Assembly (NCBI RefSeq): GCF_000835495.1
Contig: NW_015622545.1
Span: 1,240,001 to 1,304,000 of the forward strand
Source: Cladophialophora immunda
Lineage: Eukaryota; Ascomycota; Eurotiomycetes; Chaetothyriales; Herpotrichiellaceae
DNA length: 64,000 nt
Direction of reading: 5' to 3'
The notes beneath the pieces were generated by a model. The model made no database searches and was not told where the DNA came from. It worked only from the letters and a program-made list of their open reading frames with translations. Every line of letters starts with the position of its first letter. Positions within the stretch are counted from its first letter, which is position 1. The translations under genes and the position numbers were made by a program. Below, piece after piece: positions 10,962 through 22,436 of the stretch.

Positions 10962-11205
10962 TTATGTGCTGGACTCTGGACTTGATACAGTCCCAGAAAC
11001 CCCTGACCTCGGCACTGCCTGGCTGGCACTTTTCCCTCCAGCTATGGCGGCCAAATGCTTCTCGATTACCTCCTTCATGTCCTCGAACCGACGGTCGCGG
11101 TCTGGGCTCTCGATAATGATATCCAAGGACGTGCCACCTTGAAAGACGACGTCGGCTTGACGCAACGGCGATGTCGCCGTCATTTTGGGGCTCACGTCGA
11201 ACCAA
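10962..11205 (-). CDS. Unrecognised C-terminal exon candidate
   Basis: The minus frame ending at 10962 gives about 80 residues of fluent protein (for example DVVFQGGTSLDIIIESPDRD, then RRFEDMKEVIEKHLAAI) with a charged helix and a low-complexity Ser-rich tail. A stop lies just upstream, so it would have to be joined by an acceptor near 11215. No family is recognised and the 5' part is not resolved. A second fluent minus stretch at 11690-11795 (IIEGVDFFSCGIWLLGGQ) may belong to it. Confidence 0.3.
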
Positions 11206-12080
11206 CCCGTGGTAAAAGCTGCAGCAGGTCAAGCTGCAGGTGTTCTCAGCGTCAGGCAAGCTCGTGCCGAAAGAAGTCGCTCCCCGGCTGGGGACACAAC
11301 GAGTGTTCCGAATCTTGGCCTGCTTGCGGCGCCGGCTCCTGCAGCCTGTTGGGCTCGAATGCCACCTACCTCGGCTAGATGGACCAGCTTCGGCCACGTC
11401 GCTTTGCGCTCTGCACTTCGCCGCCGGGAGCCTGGCACAACGCGACGGGGCTGCAGAACACGTAATGATACGGCCGCGGAACCAGGATTGGCGACCTTGG
11501 GCCAAAAGCGTGTGGTCCTTTGTCTTACGCGTCTTTTTCCCGCTTCCCGGAGGATCCCTGTCGCGCTGAGAAGCTGAAATAAGCCAATACCTCCGACGCA
11601 CATGCCCACGGGCTTCCAGCGAGCAGGAGCCCTAGGCCAGGGGCTTTCTTTTTCTTCCCCCCCCCCCCCTTTTCCGGCCGTCTTCGAAATGGCGCACAAC
11701 TTCCTCATACTCCGTCTGGCCTGACCTCCCAACAGCCAGATCCCGCACGAGAAGAAATCCACTCCCTCGATAATCACCTGCACGTTGTAGCGGCACGGGG
11801 CTGGGACCGCGTACCCACCCGCAGCACACGGTTCTGGCTGAGATGCCTCATTTTTGGACTACCTTGTTCCAAATGTAGGCTCTCGGCGGCAATGTTAGCC
11901 GCTTTGGCTCAATAAGGACCCTCCTTACTCGTAGGATTGCCGAATGAATCCGCGCCAATCTGCAACCGCACCCGTCATGAATCGGCTGAAGATGAAGTTG
12001 AACTGGTACGGAGGCCCAGTTTGCGGAAATGGCCCGGGAGAGGCCCGTCTTTGCTCAGTTTGCTCGCGACATCCAAGGCG
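11206..12080. other. No gene recognised with confidence
   Basis: This holds a poly-C tract at 11657-11671 and GC-rich overlapping frames. The minus-strand stretch mentioned with the preceding entry is the only part with protein-like character. Confidence 0.35.
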
Positions 12081-12270
12081 CGAAGCTGGCTTGTCTCAAC
12101 CATCAAAGAACTCCTGGATCACGGCCACGAGGTGCTGGGACTCGCACGAAGCGATGTATCTGCAGAGACAATCTCCAAGCTCGGCGCATAGGTCCACAGG
12201 AGCTACCTCGAAGATCTGGAGAGTCTGAAGAGCGGTGCAGAGAAAGCTTTTTCAGATGCACATGTTAAAG
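12081..12270 (+). pseudogene. NAD-dependent epimerase/dehydratase fragment
   Basis: The plus frame reads STIKELLDHGHEVLGLARSD, then AETISKLGA, stop, VHRSYLEDLESLKSGAEKA. This is the second strand, helix and third strand of the Rossmann fold of extended-type SDR epimerases, where the family normally has LGAEVHRGDLDDLESL. The stop at 12189-12191 sits where that glutamate is expected. The glycine-rich cofactor loop that should precede it is missing and the reading decays after about 12255. It is a fragment of about 60 codons of a roughly 300-residue enzyme and cannot be functional. Confidence 0.75.
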
Positions 12271-12948
12271 GGCTACAGGCGAGTCCGTTAGCTCAAGGTC
12301 GTTTTTATCAAAGGATTCAGTGATGAGGGTTAATATTTCGAGCTCTGACGCATCATCAACATTGTTTCGCGGCTCTAGGGTTACCAGACCAAGCGTCCAA
12401 TATGCTAGAGGCCCTAGCCCATACATGAGCCAAAGATTTTACAGCTGTCTTACAAGAGCCTCTCTCTGCAACTGGCATTCATGTTCCACCTTGAACCTAT
12501 AAGTTTGTTGATCTGAGGACTCTGGCTTCGAAAACCTGTGCCACCGTGACACAAGATGTTGTCAACCGGATGTTAAAGAGCCGTCTGCCAACGAGTTCGG
12601 ACTATGCGGCAGGATGTTCGAATCAGAGGCGCATATCTATGCTGCAACTGCCCCCGCCGCCACCGTTCCGAGTGGCACCTGCAGCGCAATCTTATATGGG
12701 TTCTCTTGCTTGAGATAGTCGTGCATCACAGCCTCTTCCTGTTCATTTTAGTGGCTCAGCAGCGGTTTTCCATTCTTCTGTGTAGTTTGCGTACCTCCTT
12801 CCGAAGTTTTCATCCTGATGACAACCGACCCAGTCTGCGCTTGGGTTAATGGCCTTGAGAGCTAAGCTTGGACAAAGCTTTGTTCCCCGGGGCTTCCACG
12901 CATGGCGACTATCAGGGCAGTGAAGAAGCGCGGTGGTTTGGTAGTTTG
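12271..12948. other. No gene recognised
   Basis: The frames are short and broken. A proline/alanine-rich reading around 12600-12700 is not assignable. Confidence 0.35.
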
Positions 12949-13221
12949 TTATCTGCCGATATTGCGGAACTTTGCCCAAGCTAGAACCGTGCCTTCGGGA
13001 GCCAACGCGATTGTCCTGGGTGGGTTGTCCATGACCAGCACCTGAAATCCTGACGGAATTATCTCAAGGAGGCGCCCTGCATCCCTCGAACCCCCAATTG
13101 ATTCAGGTTGGTCACCATCAATCCAGCGCACGACACATTGAACACGAGATGCACTTTTCTGCCCAGAAAATCTAACGGCTCGCTCGATGGGCGCCATCGT
13201 GTCTAGTATGGATTGAGGCAA
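12949..13221 (-). CDS. Unrecognised protein fragment
   Basis: The minus frame reads fluently for about 65 codons, for example VVRWIDGDQPESIGGSRDAG and LEIIPSGFQVLVMDNPPRT. A possible GTAAG donor near 13230 and CTAGAC branch near 13203 precede it. It resembles one exon of an ordinary enzyme but I cannot name the family. A short plus-strand reading at 13440-13700 and another at 13900-14000 are equally unassignable. Confidence 0.3.
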   Translation of the reverse strand: MPQSILDTMAPIERAVRFSGQKSASRVQCVVRWIDGDQPESIGGSRDAGRLLEIIPSGFQVLVMDNPPRTIALAPEGTVLAWAKFRNIGR

Positions 13222-14890
13222 CTTGTCTTACGATGCCTTGATCTCTCCCCAAAGGCCTGAACAGCTTTGATATGGACGCCTGCCACTGCGTAATTCCGCT
13301 GCATGGTCTCGCAGACCGAAGCCCATTATCTTTTTCTTATCAGATGTAGGCTCGTATATCAGAGGCGCGGATTTATTAATGACGGGGGTACACGGCCTGG
13401 TGATATAGATATGGTCCTTACAAAGAGCAGCAGGAAAGCATCTCTCCGGCCGCAGATGGACCCGAACGGGCTATGGAGCCTGAACGGGGCTATATACTCT
13501 TCAGTCCCCGCGACGACGCCTGGAGCGAAAGCCCCGGACGGGACGCCCGTCACGATGGCGGCGCCCATCGCGAACTGGCCTTTCAGCCGCGAGCATCAAA
13601 ATACATATTCAACCCTCGTGAAATGTTCTGGAACCACGGTGTTGACTAGCCCATCCTCATGGGACACGAAATGAGCGGGGGTTGCCTAATGCTTCTCCGG
13701 AATGGACACAATGGGGGCCACCAAGTCGCGGCCGGCGCGACACCCACAGCGACCGACGTTAGCTTGAGGCATGATGCATCATCACTCGAGAGGCAAAGAG
13801 TTCATCTTAGCATATATAGCCTTTACTCAGTGCTCGCAAGTCCTCGGGGAACTGGTCCGGTGTATTGGATTCAGTCGGGATGATATAGAGGCGGCCACAC
13901 CGTTGTCATCAAGTGCATGCCCGCCGTTGGAGACAATAAGCGAACCCTAGACGAGTACTATACCGAAATCTTCATGGGGGGCCACTAGACGACCAGCATT
14001 TTCAATGTCTGCGAGGACTCCTTATTGGCCGAGCTCGCCCTTAATCATCGACCTTATCCTCGTGGCCGAGATAATGACTCGTATCCAGTGGAAGACTGAA
14101 GCTGCCGCGGAATGCAAGGGTTTCCACAGTGTTCTGAGCATTCTCAGACGCTGAACAGGTTAGAGGGTACGATATGTCATCTCTCTCTCTTTCTTGTGGA
14201 GAGATGCTGGACTGCAGTGGTAGCAATCGATATGTGCAGATAAAGGTCGACAAAGACGGTAGCTGTGAGAAATTGACGACTTGGAGAGATCATCATGGTG
14301 ATTGCCCACCAGACTGCCGCAGTCAGCCAACCCCAGAGAAATCAGCTCTACACTTAGACATCACGGGCAGGAGTATGATTTTATTGCCCGAGCTTTGTTG
14401 GTCCCGGCACATCCCTTGCGCGGGCTCTTGTAGTTTGCCTTCTGTCCATCTACTTGTACACAACCCGTTGCCACGGAAACGCAGGTGCCTGAGAGGACAC
14501 CAAATCATCTCACGGGTTCAGCCCATCACAAATCCGAAGTTTAACGTTGATGCAAATAGCTGCTTCGTCACTTTCGGTTACAGTGAGTCTTCCCCTAAAG
14601 ATGTACCTCTCACCCAGAAAACCAAGAGGACGCAAATGATGGCAAGGCATGCTAAGGGGGCTTGCGCTGCACAGCGAGCCCAATCTCGAACTACTCCAAC
14701 TAACGACGCTCGTTTTTATCCAGTTGGCGAGTGCAAGCCTGTTTGTCAGAATTGGAAGGCCAAAGCGTTTGCATGTCAATAACCTGCCTTGACCTTTATC
14801 ACAGCTTCGCATGAGAGGACCGACCCTCTGGATGATACGCGAAGTGAGCTTGAGAAACGAGTCGATGCATTGAAGAAAGTCCATCAGAAG
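13222..14890. other. Fragmentary coding-like patches, none assignable
   Basis: Patches of fluent reading on the plus strand at 13480-13640 and 13890-13970 and on the minus strand at 14510-14620 (GRLTVTESD, then [10 protein letters not shown]) look like further degraded exons. None has a recognisable motif or complete boundaries. Confidence 0.3.
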
Positions 14891-15121
14891 CTGATAACCA
14901 ATTGCAATCTTGCCCATGCGGGCTTTGGCCTTCAAATCATTGACAAGCCTATCGTGGGCGATCTCAAGATGCAACTCGCCCATACCACTGATTTGTCTCT
15001 GGCCTGTATCTTCCTTCTGCGAGACCTGGAGGCTGGTACCTTCTTGCAGCAGCAGCGCCAGCTTTTCGTGTATATCCTTCTCTTCCTGCAGGCTCTTCAG
15101 TTCAATGGCTCGAGGGAGAGT
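14891..15121 (-). pseudogene. Mitochondrial elongation factor G2 (MEF2) fragment
   Basis: The minus reading contains [13 protein letters not shown], then [20 protein letters not shown] and [13 protein letters not shown]. This is the domain III segment of EF-G, and the spacing and the ARMGKI-IGY end fit the mitochondrial recycling factor MEF2/RRF2mt rather than EF-G1. Upstream sequence ([15 protein letters not shown]) also fits the preceding helix. GTPase domain, domains IV and V and all flanking exons are absent from the sequence around it. About 75 codons of an 800-residue protein remain, so this is a transposed or truncated copy. Confidence 0.8.
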
Positions 15122-15466
15122 GTCTGCACGACGCGGCAGACTGCGCGCTGTCCTGCACGCCCTTCCAAAGAGCCAGTCTCTGCGCATTTCTTCAGAAATT
15201 GTCAATCCTGCTTCCTCCTCACTCATTGAGCCAACTGATAGTTCTGTCTTGTTGGTATTCGTAGGATGGGTTTCTAAGAGAATGGCTTGCGAATTTCGAG
15301 TCTGAGAGACTGATGCAGTGCGGACACATAATGCCTCGAACGCTGTCCTAGCAAGGATCCCGTAAGGCTGCAGGTTACCACCTCTCTCTATCAAGTCTGG
15401 AGACTGTTCGCAGACCAGGGCATACAATACGAAGTACGGGTCAAAACTCAAGCTGTCTCCTCTGTT

Positions 15467-15967
15467 TCAGGGGATAGGATCATCGTCGTTGTTCAGAAGC
15501 AAAAGTCTTGCGGCGCCGAGACCCCCGGGAGAATCGTCGTTGCCTGCGCCATAGGCAAAATACGTCGTGCCATTCACATATGCATTCCAACCTGTCGGAA
15601 TGCGACCATCGGGCTGATTCCTAATCCTGAACCAAGTCTTCTTTTCGACTCTCCTTTCTCTAGCCCCCAGCATTCATCGTCGGCAAATAGACAACAATCC
15701 TCACAGCTGAGACGGAATGGCCCCTCGATTGTCATCCATTTGATGGACGGGACCGTCATTGACCAACACACATAACAATTTATTTCGAGTGCCAAGGTTG
15801 CGCCAATGGAGCTCTTGAATCCGCTCATCGCAGCGTCCATGTGACTCTCCTTCTACGGAACTGCCATGTTGCATGCCGGCCCACACCCTGAACTCGAAAT
15901 CATAGATTGTACCAAGGTGGTTGAACTGGATGTGCGTCTCAGCAATTTCCAACGAGATCTGCAACAA
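15467..15967 (-). CDS. Unrecognised coding-like block
   Basis: Two minus frames alternate as the better reading: IAETHIQFNHLGTIYDFEFR (upstream), IGATLALEINCYVCW (middle) and RIPTGWNAYVNGTTYFAYGA (downstream, ending at 15467). The switches suggest frameshifts or introns. The pieces look like real protein but the family is not recognised. It follows the ARPC3 piece on the same strand. Confidence 0.3.
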
Positions 15968-16015
15968 CTAACAGCGTGGTACTTAGTTGTCCAAGGGCTT
16001 GGGCGTGAGGGAGAA

Positions 16016-16192
16016 ACCTTTGATTTCAAAATTGCGGAAGAAGGTGTTGGCGCGGAACAGGCTCAGGATCTGGTCCAGGCAGTCGTAGGACTCGGAGTCG
16101 GGGTCCACGTCGAGGGGATCGACATTGGGCGGGAGAGCAGGGAGGGTTTAGGCCGGACCACGGGTTTTCGTGCGAAGCGGGAAGTACTCCAG
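16016..16192 (-). pseudogene. Arp2/3 complex subunit 3 (ARPC3) fragment
   Basis: The minus reading runs FPLRTKTRGPA, stop, TLPALPPNVDPLDVDP, DSESYDCLDQILSLFRANTF and FRNFEIKG. This is the N-terminal third of the p21/ARPC3 subunit of the actin-nucleating Arp2/3 complex, where the family has RGPAYTLP and FRANTFFRNFEIKGPADR. The tyrosine codon is a TAA here (16148-16150). The sequence diverges immediately after FEIKG, as if cut at an exon end. The rest of the ~180-residue protein is not nearby. Confidence 0.85.
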
Positions 16193-16321
16193 TGTCTGCG
16201 CCTGTGGTCCTCGAGACCGGGACCAAACAGTGAGTACTTACGAAGAGATGGCAATGGAAGAAAAGATGGAGGGCGGAAAGATGACCAGGCCGTACTTTTT
16301 GTGAAACCCTCAGCCTTCTCC

Positions 16322-16546
16322 TCAGAGAAGTAGAGCAGCGAGAGAAAGGTGAAGACAAAATACTTGAGGCACAGATTCAGGGAAAGATTCGGCATAAAAG
16401 TCCAGCGTCATCTCCTTCAGCGCTGTGAAGCCGTGCGCCATCACCAGCGTCGGGAGCTTGCCGGCAGGGGCATTGTTGGGCGTGTAGAACCAGCCGCGCA
16501 GGGTGACACCGCCCGAGTTCTTGAACTCGATATTCTACTTGCCCAT
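16322..16546 (-). pseudogene. Alpha/beta-hydrolase (polyketide-transferase type) N-terminal piece
   Basis: The piece opens with an ATG at 16546 and reads MGK, stop (TAG 16535-16537), NIEFKNSGGVTLRGWFYTPN, then GKLPTLVMAHGFTALKEMTL and DFYAESFP. The first beta-strands and the HGF oxyanion region are typical of fungal hydrolases of the S15/DLH type. The TAG fits a CAG changed by C to T, since family members have Q-IEF. Similarity ends after ESFP and the nucleophile elbow is missing. The reading then runs into unrelated sequence and stops at 16322. Confidence 0.8.
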
Positions 16547-16559
16547 ACTGACACAGAGC

Positions 16560-17382
16560 TTCAGACGTGTTGATCATTGACGAATGCAGAGGCACGGCAT
16601 CCACCTGAGAGGCTTAGACGTGCGATTGTACAAACAACAAGAAGGAGCATGCGACTGAGAGACCGCAGAAGAGGTCCCTCCACTGAGTTGTCACACATGA
16701 TGTGGCTTAGTCTCTTGCGTTTCCGCGTCCAAGATACTCTGCATTTCACCCACAGATGTGCTCTTTGTGAGGGCCAGGTCTTTTGTGCAAGGTCAGGGCA
16801 GGGGCTGGGGGGCAGGTTTCCTCTTCGCGGCCTTGAAGGGCTTTTCGCGATATAAAGCGCCCTGGTACTTCTGACTTTCTGTAATGCATGACTGGTTTCC
16901 GCGCATCTGCGACAAGGCTGAGCATGCGAGTCGCGCCTGCCCCTTACAAATCCCAAATCTGGCAGGCACCAGCAGAGAATTTTGCCAGTCACATCATCAC
17001 TCAATCTTTACGCAACATCTGCCTTGTTACATTTACAAGTGGATTCTCAAGCGGACCGCTGCCGCCCAAGAGCACCCTCACACTCTCAATATCATGGAAC
17101 GTGCTGGGTGTTCTTACGCCATTGACTGACTCTATCAGACAGGAAAACAAGCAATACCTCGTCTACAACTTCTCCGCCTACGTTCCCATATTCTCAACTA
17201 CCACCTGCTTGAAGCCGCTCGGGCAAGCCCAATGCCATTCCATCGATCGCGGCCTGCGCATTCTCTAGCGAGCGACCGACTCGGGGCAGCGGCGTCCCCG
17301 ACGACAGTCTTGCCAGAGACTACCGCGCCAGAAACGATGCCCACCTCTCTGTAAGGGCTGTAGGGACAATTACTACGGGGAC
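16560..17382. other. No gene recognised
   Basis: Short broken frames only. Sequence at 17260-17340 is GC-rich without a coding pattern. Confidence 0.35.
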
Positions 17383-17660
17383 TCAGAGGGCCGGCTTCGG
17401 CTCCCGTTCTTTCCAGACTCGCTCGATAAAGCTCCTCGTCTCCCTCCCGATCAGGTGTGGATTGTCTTCCTGCAGATAGTGGCTCCCGGCCACGACGTCC
17501 ACGCTGGCAATGTTCTTCATCTGGCTCGCCAGCTCCTTGGCCTTCTCCAACGCCAGCAGTAGCTCTTCCGGCTCTTCCTCGAGCTCCAGCGCCTCGGGCG
17601 CCTCGACCAACACGGCCGATGTCGCGAATTGGGCGACTCTCGACACCTCGTTCACTTTAG
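17383..17660 (-). pseudogene. Alpha/beta-hydrolase C-terminal piece
   Basis: The minus reading ends ...VDVVAGSHYLQEDNPHLIGR, then ETRSFIERVW and a stop at 17383-17385. A GxHYLQED-P--IG segment near the end of the chain is the catalytic-histidine region of haloalkane-dehalogenase/epoxide-hydrolase-like enzymes. The preceding Glu/Leu-rich segment (EEEPEELLLALEKAKELA) is atypical. No other part of the fold is present. The frame continues 5' into sequence that does not fit the family. Confidence 0.55.
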
Positions 17661-17748
17661 GCGCTGTGGAAATGCAGCGCCTCGGGGAATTGCAACCATT
17701 ACCCCAAACCAGCAACACCTTCCCCAATGCTGCCTTACACATTCGCTA

Positions 17749-17836
17749 GGCCGAGCGGTCTTGGGCTCGAAGTATCGGACACAATCATACCCAACATATC
17801 CAATAACCCTTCCCGTCAAGGGTGGATAAGGCGCGC
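17749..17836 (-). pseudogene. Anthranilate synthase component I (TrpE) fragment
   Basis: The minus reading is PYPPLTGRVIGYVGYD followed by CVRYFEPKTARP. The block G-IGY-YDCVRYFEPKT is a signature of fungal and bacterial anthranilate synthase component I, near the first third of the protein. Only about 29 codons match, and both flanks are unrelated to TrpE. Confidence 0.8.
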
Positions 17837-19589
17837 GTTTCCTTCTCTTCCCCAGTTCTGTTCCCATTTCTTCTTCTGCTGCTGGAGCACCCAGGTCAGG
17901 TTGAGCGCATTTGCTGCCTGTACTTTGGCGAACGCAGGTCTTTTGCTTTTCGAAGACTTGAAGCTCTTCAGGCCACAAGAATACTACACAGACGAAGGTC
18001 TCTTGACGCTGATGATGGGCAACTGCACCGTGACGCCCAGCTCCGGGTGGGTGACGTTGGCCTTTTTGTAGCGGAGACCCATTGGCCCCCACTTGATCCG
18101 GGATACGAGCCTCCAGTGCCAGACATTAAGTGGAGAGATAGCCACCGTCCAACCTGCGAAGGAGAGGTGCAAAATTTCTCCGTCAGCGAAGCGCTACTCT
18201 GGCTGCTCTATGCAACCCTGTGCTGCTATGTGCTAGCGAGCGCGCAATGTGGCGCATCACTCCAAGGGTGTCAACTACGTCCCGTTAGGGGCGGCTGCGG
18301 AAGACCTTTAGACGGATACCGCTCGGACAACCACGTCAAATGGACAGTCTGCTAACAGGCAAACCTGAGATGAGTTGGATCTGGGTGGCCAGGGTCTTTG
18401 TGCGCTTTCGCCTGTGTGACCAAAGAGAGAGTCGGGTCATGGTTGTTGTTGTTGGGAGGGGTGGTGTTTCGGCCGCAATAGCGCAAACGTCCACCTGTTG
18501 TTACGCCATCGACTTGCTTCAGACGCGCGCGACCTTATTGGCTACTTCTTCTTCGCTTTAATTCATTCACATGTCCACTCTTTTCTTGCGTTCCGGTTTT
18601 GTGTTTTGGTCCTGCCGATCCTCGTCTGCGTTCGACTGATTTTCCTCGTTCCTTGCCGTCCCAATGGGCCTCCGCCACGTTCCATTTTCGTCGATATCTT
18701 AGTTTGCAATTGACTAGCCGCCTCGAGGATTACGGAGTACCGAGAATTCGCTGAAGAATAAAGGTGTGGGAGCGGTGGTGATTTGCAGCAGCTCCAGCAG
18801 TAGCCGACAACCCGACTGCATACCAAGGGACAAGGCAATGGAACGAGGAAAAGGAAGGAGAGCCAAGGAGCTCAGCGGTTTGGGAGTAGAGCACAGCAAT
18901 CGAGCACAGCAAGTTCTTCTATGCCACACCGGGAGAAATTTCTTTTTCCCTTGTTTGCAGTGGTGACGAACTGGGGAATGCCAGAAGAGGATTTTTGACA
19001 GTCAGATGTGTCAGTGTATGTAGCACAGTGTGCACCGAGGTTGTCTTGAGAGTGCAGCTCGCGTCGGCCTCTTGGAGCGATCGTTTGCCAAAAAAAACCG
19101 ACATCTGAATTCCTCTGGTGATGGCCTTTTGGTCGGTAGTGACTGTGATATTGGACCACGACAGAAACATTGGAGGGCGCCATTATGGCAGAGCGACATC
19201 GTGCTCACACATTGGACGACACTGAGCTAAATCTTTAGAAGGTGTGATATGCGTGGGGCAATCCGGGCCGCGGGTCGCGAAGAAGAAAAGAAAAGGATGA
19301 GATAGCGAAAGGTGTTCGAATGGACTTGTGGGCCAAGAAATTCATCACCCGGAAAATTGTACGATTTTAAGAGGGCACCATGGGCTGGCAGGTTCTGCAA
19401 CAACGGGCGAGCATTGCGGACGGCAAAGAGTCACGTCGACGACACCGACTCTCCGAGAGTGGTGGTGGAACCTCAGCTAGGAAAGCTCACAAATGGTCAT
19501 CATCGCCCTCCATATATTTGATATCGTGCTCGCATTTGACTGGTCGTCCGCCAGTCTTATCGGAGCTGATGGTCGATTCAACCCTATTA
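17837..19589. other. No gene recognised; one assignable-looking minus patch
   Basis: A minus patch at 17990-18080 ([20 protein letters not shown]) reads like protein but is not assigned. Bases 18340-19590 contain only short frames. An A-run occurs at 19089-19096. Confidence 0.35.
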
Positions 19590-19962
19590 TCAGTTCAGTT
19601 GCAAATAAAACCAAATGACCACGGCCTCAAGGCCCCGATTCGCGGTTGTGTGAACTTGGGACAATGTGAACTCAGACCATGTCAACTCAGGTTGTGTGGC
19701 CCCCTCTGCATCGACTTTCAATTTGGGGGTGGGCTTTCTGACTCCTGGCGCTACGGCTGTCGGTTTTGGGCTCGAAGGGCCAAGGTACCGGTGCAGGGAG
19801 CGCAAGCACCGGAGAGGTCTCTCCTTCTCCTCATGCTCGGCTTTGATTTTTTCAAACTCATTGACAGAGAGGGCTCTCTTCAGTCGATACGTGGCAATCG
19901 AAAGACTGAACTTCGTCAGCTCATTGAGCCACGCCCTCCAGAAACGGCTTCGTGCTCAAGGA
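19590..19962 (-). CDS. Unrecognised exon-like block
   Basis: The minus frame gives RFWRAWLNELTKFSLSIATY, then KRALSVNEFEKIKAEHEEKE, then a Pro-rich tail ending at 19590. The first 45 residues look like a charged helical domain. It begins just after a stop, so an intron acceptor near 19962 is implied. No family recognised. Confidence 0.35.
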
Positions 19963-20259
19963 ATCTGGCATTATCTTGTTACGTGGGGGCATGTTAGCTG
20001 CGAGGATGCCGAGAAGATCCACCATTCGACCGCGACAGCAATCTGCGCTGTTTGAGCGAGCCACCCCTGTCCTGGGCCGGCGCTTGAACACGGGGGACTG
20101 AGCTTGAATAACCGAGAGCCGAGCGTGACCGACAACACAACTTGCTCTTGTAGCAACAACATATTGCCTTCGCCGTCTTCCGGAAGGGGGGGCGATCGAA
20201 ACACTGATCGGAGTGTCGATCCTTGATAAGCAATCTAGATCTGAGCGTCGATGGAGGTG

Positions 20260-20640
20260 TCAGTTCGAGATCGATCATCTTGGGCAGTCGTTCGCACGCG
20301 AGAATGAACTGCGCGCGAACGAGAACTACCATCCCTCGGAGGCAGCACATCATCCTTACACCCATCCTCAGCAGACCCCGTCAATGCAGAGGATGGTGTC
20401 AACTCTCTCTAGGCTGATTCGACTCTGGCCACATTATTCCAAGAGATTGCGCGAAAAGGTTCTTTCGCCACTGTGCTTGATAGAATGGCCATCAACCGGA
20501 TCTGCTATATCGACATCGTGTCCGAGGATGAGCATTTGAATTTCTCCTGGGAAAAGCGGACCAGCTGGATCGGTTCCACACTAGGAAGTCACCAAGTTTG
20601 CCGACAAAAGGAAATGTTCGCCGCCCGGATGTCCGCCCTC
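20260..20640 (+). pseudogene. Unrecognised protein fragment broken by TAG
   Basis: One plus frame reads ADPVNAEDGVNSL, stop (TAG 20410-20412), ADSTLATLFQEIARKGSFAT, then VLDRMAINRICYIDIVSEDE and HLNFSWEKRTSW. The run of about 60 codons after the stop is convincingly protein-like, and the TAG again fits CAG to TAG. Codon style fades after about 20600. I do not recognise the family. Confidence 0.45.
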
Positions 20641-20789
20641 TGGCACTCCCAGGGCCAACGTTGGTGCGAGCCTGCTGCACTGTGGGCAAAGATCGCCCAT
20701 GGGTCAAGCCAAGCTTCGCCAGTGGTGCGATTTCTGTTGATGCTTGTTCAGCAAAGTCGTACGTACCCTTTAGGCGCTCTACTAGCACT

Positions 20790-21766
20790 TCAGCGGACTG
20801 CGGAGTCGGAACTGGTGATCTTTCTAGGCCGTTGCGTGCGTCCTCGCTGCCTTTTCGTGTCGACCCTAGCGTCGATAACTCGGCTGCTGGCTGGAGATTG
20901 ATTTGTCTTGGGGTTTGGCCGTTTTCGTATGCTACGCTTGTCGTTGTCGTTGTCGTCGTCGATGCGGATGATGTTGTCGGGGCTCAAGCCGTACGCGATT
21001 CTTGATGACTTTCCCATAGCTGCTGTCGATGCGAAGCTGTTGCCGCCGACTGGACCTGAGTTGGTGCTGTTGCCTGGGACTTCTCGGGCTTTCCTTGGTG
21101 CCTCGTTCCCCCGTGTCGTAGTCCTGAGATGCGCCTTATTTTCCTGTGCTCCTGACCGGGCTTTCTCGCCCTGTCTTGCCGTGATATTGCCAAATTTCCC
21201 TGGCTGCTGAGATTTCAATGCTTGAAGAGTCGTTTGTCGAGGAGTCGTCTGTCGAACAGTCGCTCGTCGAGTCGTCGGCTGAGGAGGATAAGGAGGTTCT
21301 AATCTTGTGTGCCCCCATGTTTCGTTCATGGCGTCGCGATATTTATCGTCCTCATCCGCCGCAATGGGCCTCAAATAGCCTCGTTCCACCCCTCAAAATA
21401 CGTCTAGCTCAATCTTTTTTTTGCAAATGCGTTCGCATCTCGATCTTCGTAGCTCCCATCTTCTCCACCAGAATGCGGCACCACTGTCGGTCACATCCAG
21501 CCAGTAGCTATGAGACAGTTCAGGTTCTTCGTGGCTGTTGCTTCCGTCGCCAAAGAGGACCGAGCTGCTGCTCCAAATCCCTTCCTCCTCCGCCTTAGAC
21601 TCCAGCATCTGAATCATGACAAGTGTCGTGTTGAATTGATACCACGCGAACGAAATATTTTTCCGCGCCACGTCGAGCACCTTTTTGTCAGGCAGCGAAG
21701 CCCACAGCCCCCTGCACTGCTGCTTTGCGAGCGTGGGTCGGATCTCTGACTGGAATGGCGTCTTAA
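20790..21766 (-). pseudogene. Unrecognised gene with one internal TGA
   Basis: A single minus frame is open over about 320 codons except for a TGA at 21393-21395. The N-terminal part is GC3-rich and reads GLWASLPDKKVLDVARKNIS then FAWYQFNTTLVMIQMLESKA, followed by acidic and Trp-rich segments. After the stop it continues as a Thr/Gln/Arg/Asp-rich tail (residues such as NIIRIDDDNDNDKRS) to a TGA at 20790. Continuity of frame across the TGA, which fits CGA to TGA, argues for one broken gene. The 5' end is unresolved and there is no in-frame ATG near 21766. No family recognised. Confidence 0.5.
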
Positions 21767-22018
21767 TGTCGGGCGTGCATTGCCTCCCTTCCCTCGTTGC
21801 GTGCTGCGTACGCTCTCGTCTCGAGTGGCCTCGGTGGCTCGCGTCGGTTCGTAAAGAGTTTTGTATTTGATGTGGTAAAATCGACGGGTTTGACGGGCTG
21901 ATTTTGTCAAGTTAAACGTGCTTGCCGATTGTGCGCAGCCCGCTCTTGTGAGAAGAGGAATGGTGGATGAAAGATGACTTGGGATGGGCAAGAATGGCAG
22001 ATTGCCGAGACACGAACA

Positions 22019-22436
22019 AATTTAGGCAGAGGGTGGAGAGGTGACAGAGGGGACTAGCTCTCGGCGAATGGGCCCAAGTTTGGCCGAGGCCAATGAAGGG
22101 AGCTTGAGAGGCACACAGGAACCAACCGATCAGCTTGCCTGCCGGCCGACCCTTGAACGAGGGCACTGCACTGCACTGCAAAAACTGTGCTATGCTCCCT
22201 GGCCGTGATGCTTAAGACAGAACGGTATTCAATGCCTTCATCCCCCTGCATGACAGCGCATTGCTAGACGGACAACCGTTTCCTGGGCTGGAAGTTGGTG
22301 ATATGGGCCAGGCCATACGGCCCGATAACTCGGTGGAGAATGAGGTTGTCGCCGCGAAGAGGTTCCTCCGGAGAAGAGGCATCTATCCCGTCAAACAAGG
22401 TGTGATGATACGCACTCGCTACCCTCATCCGCCTAT
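22019..22436. other. No gene; presumed upstream region of the RBR gene
   Basis: Short frames only. A GCACTGCACTGCACTGCA run occurs at 22163-22180. Confidence 0.4.

Noticed and set aside
20598..21005. Plus ORF opposite the minus gene at 20.8-21.7 kb
   Set aside because: Its second half is the antisense of an Asp-rich segment (poly-Val reading). The minus frame has better codon use.
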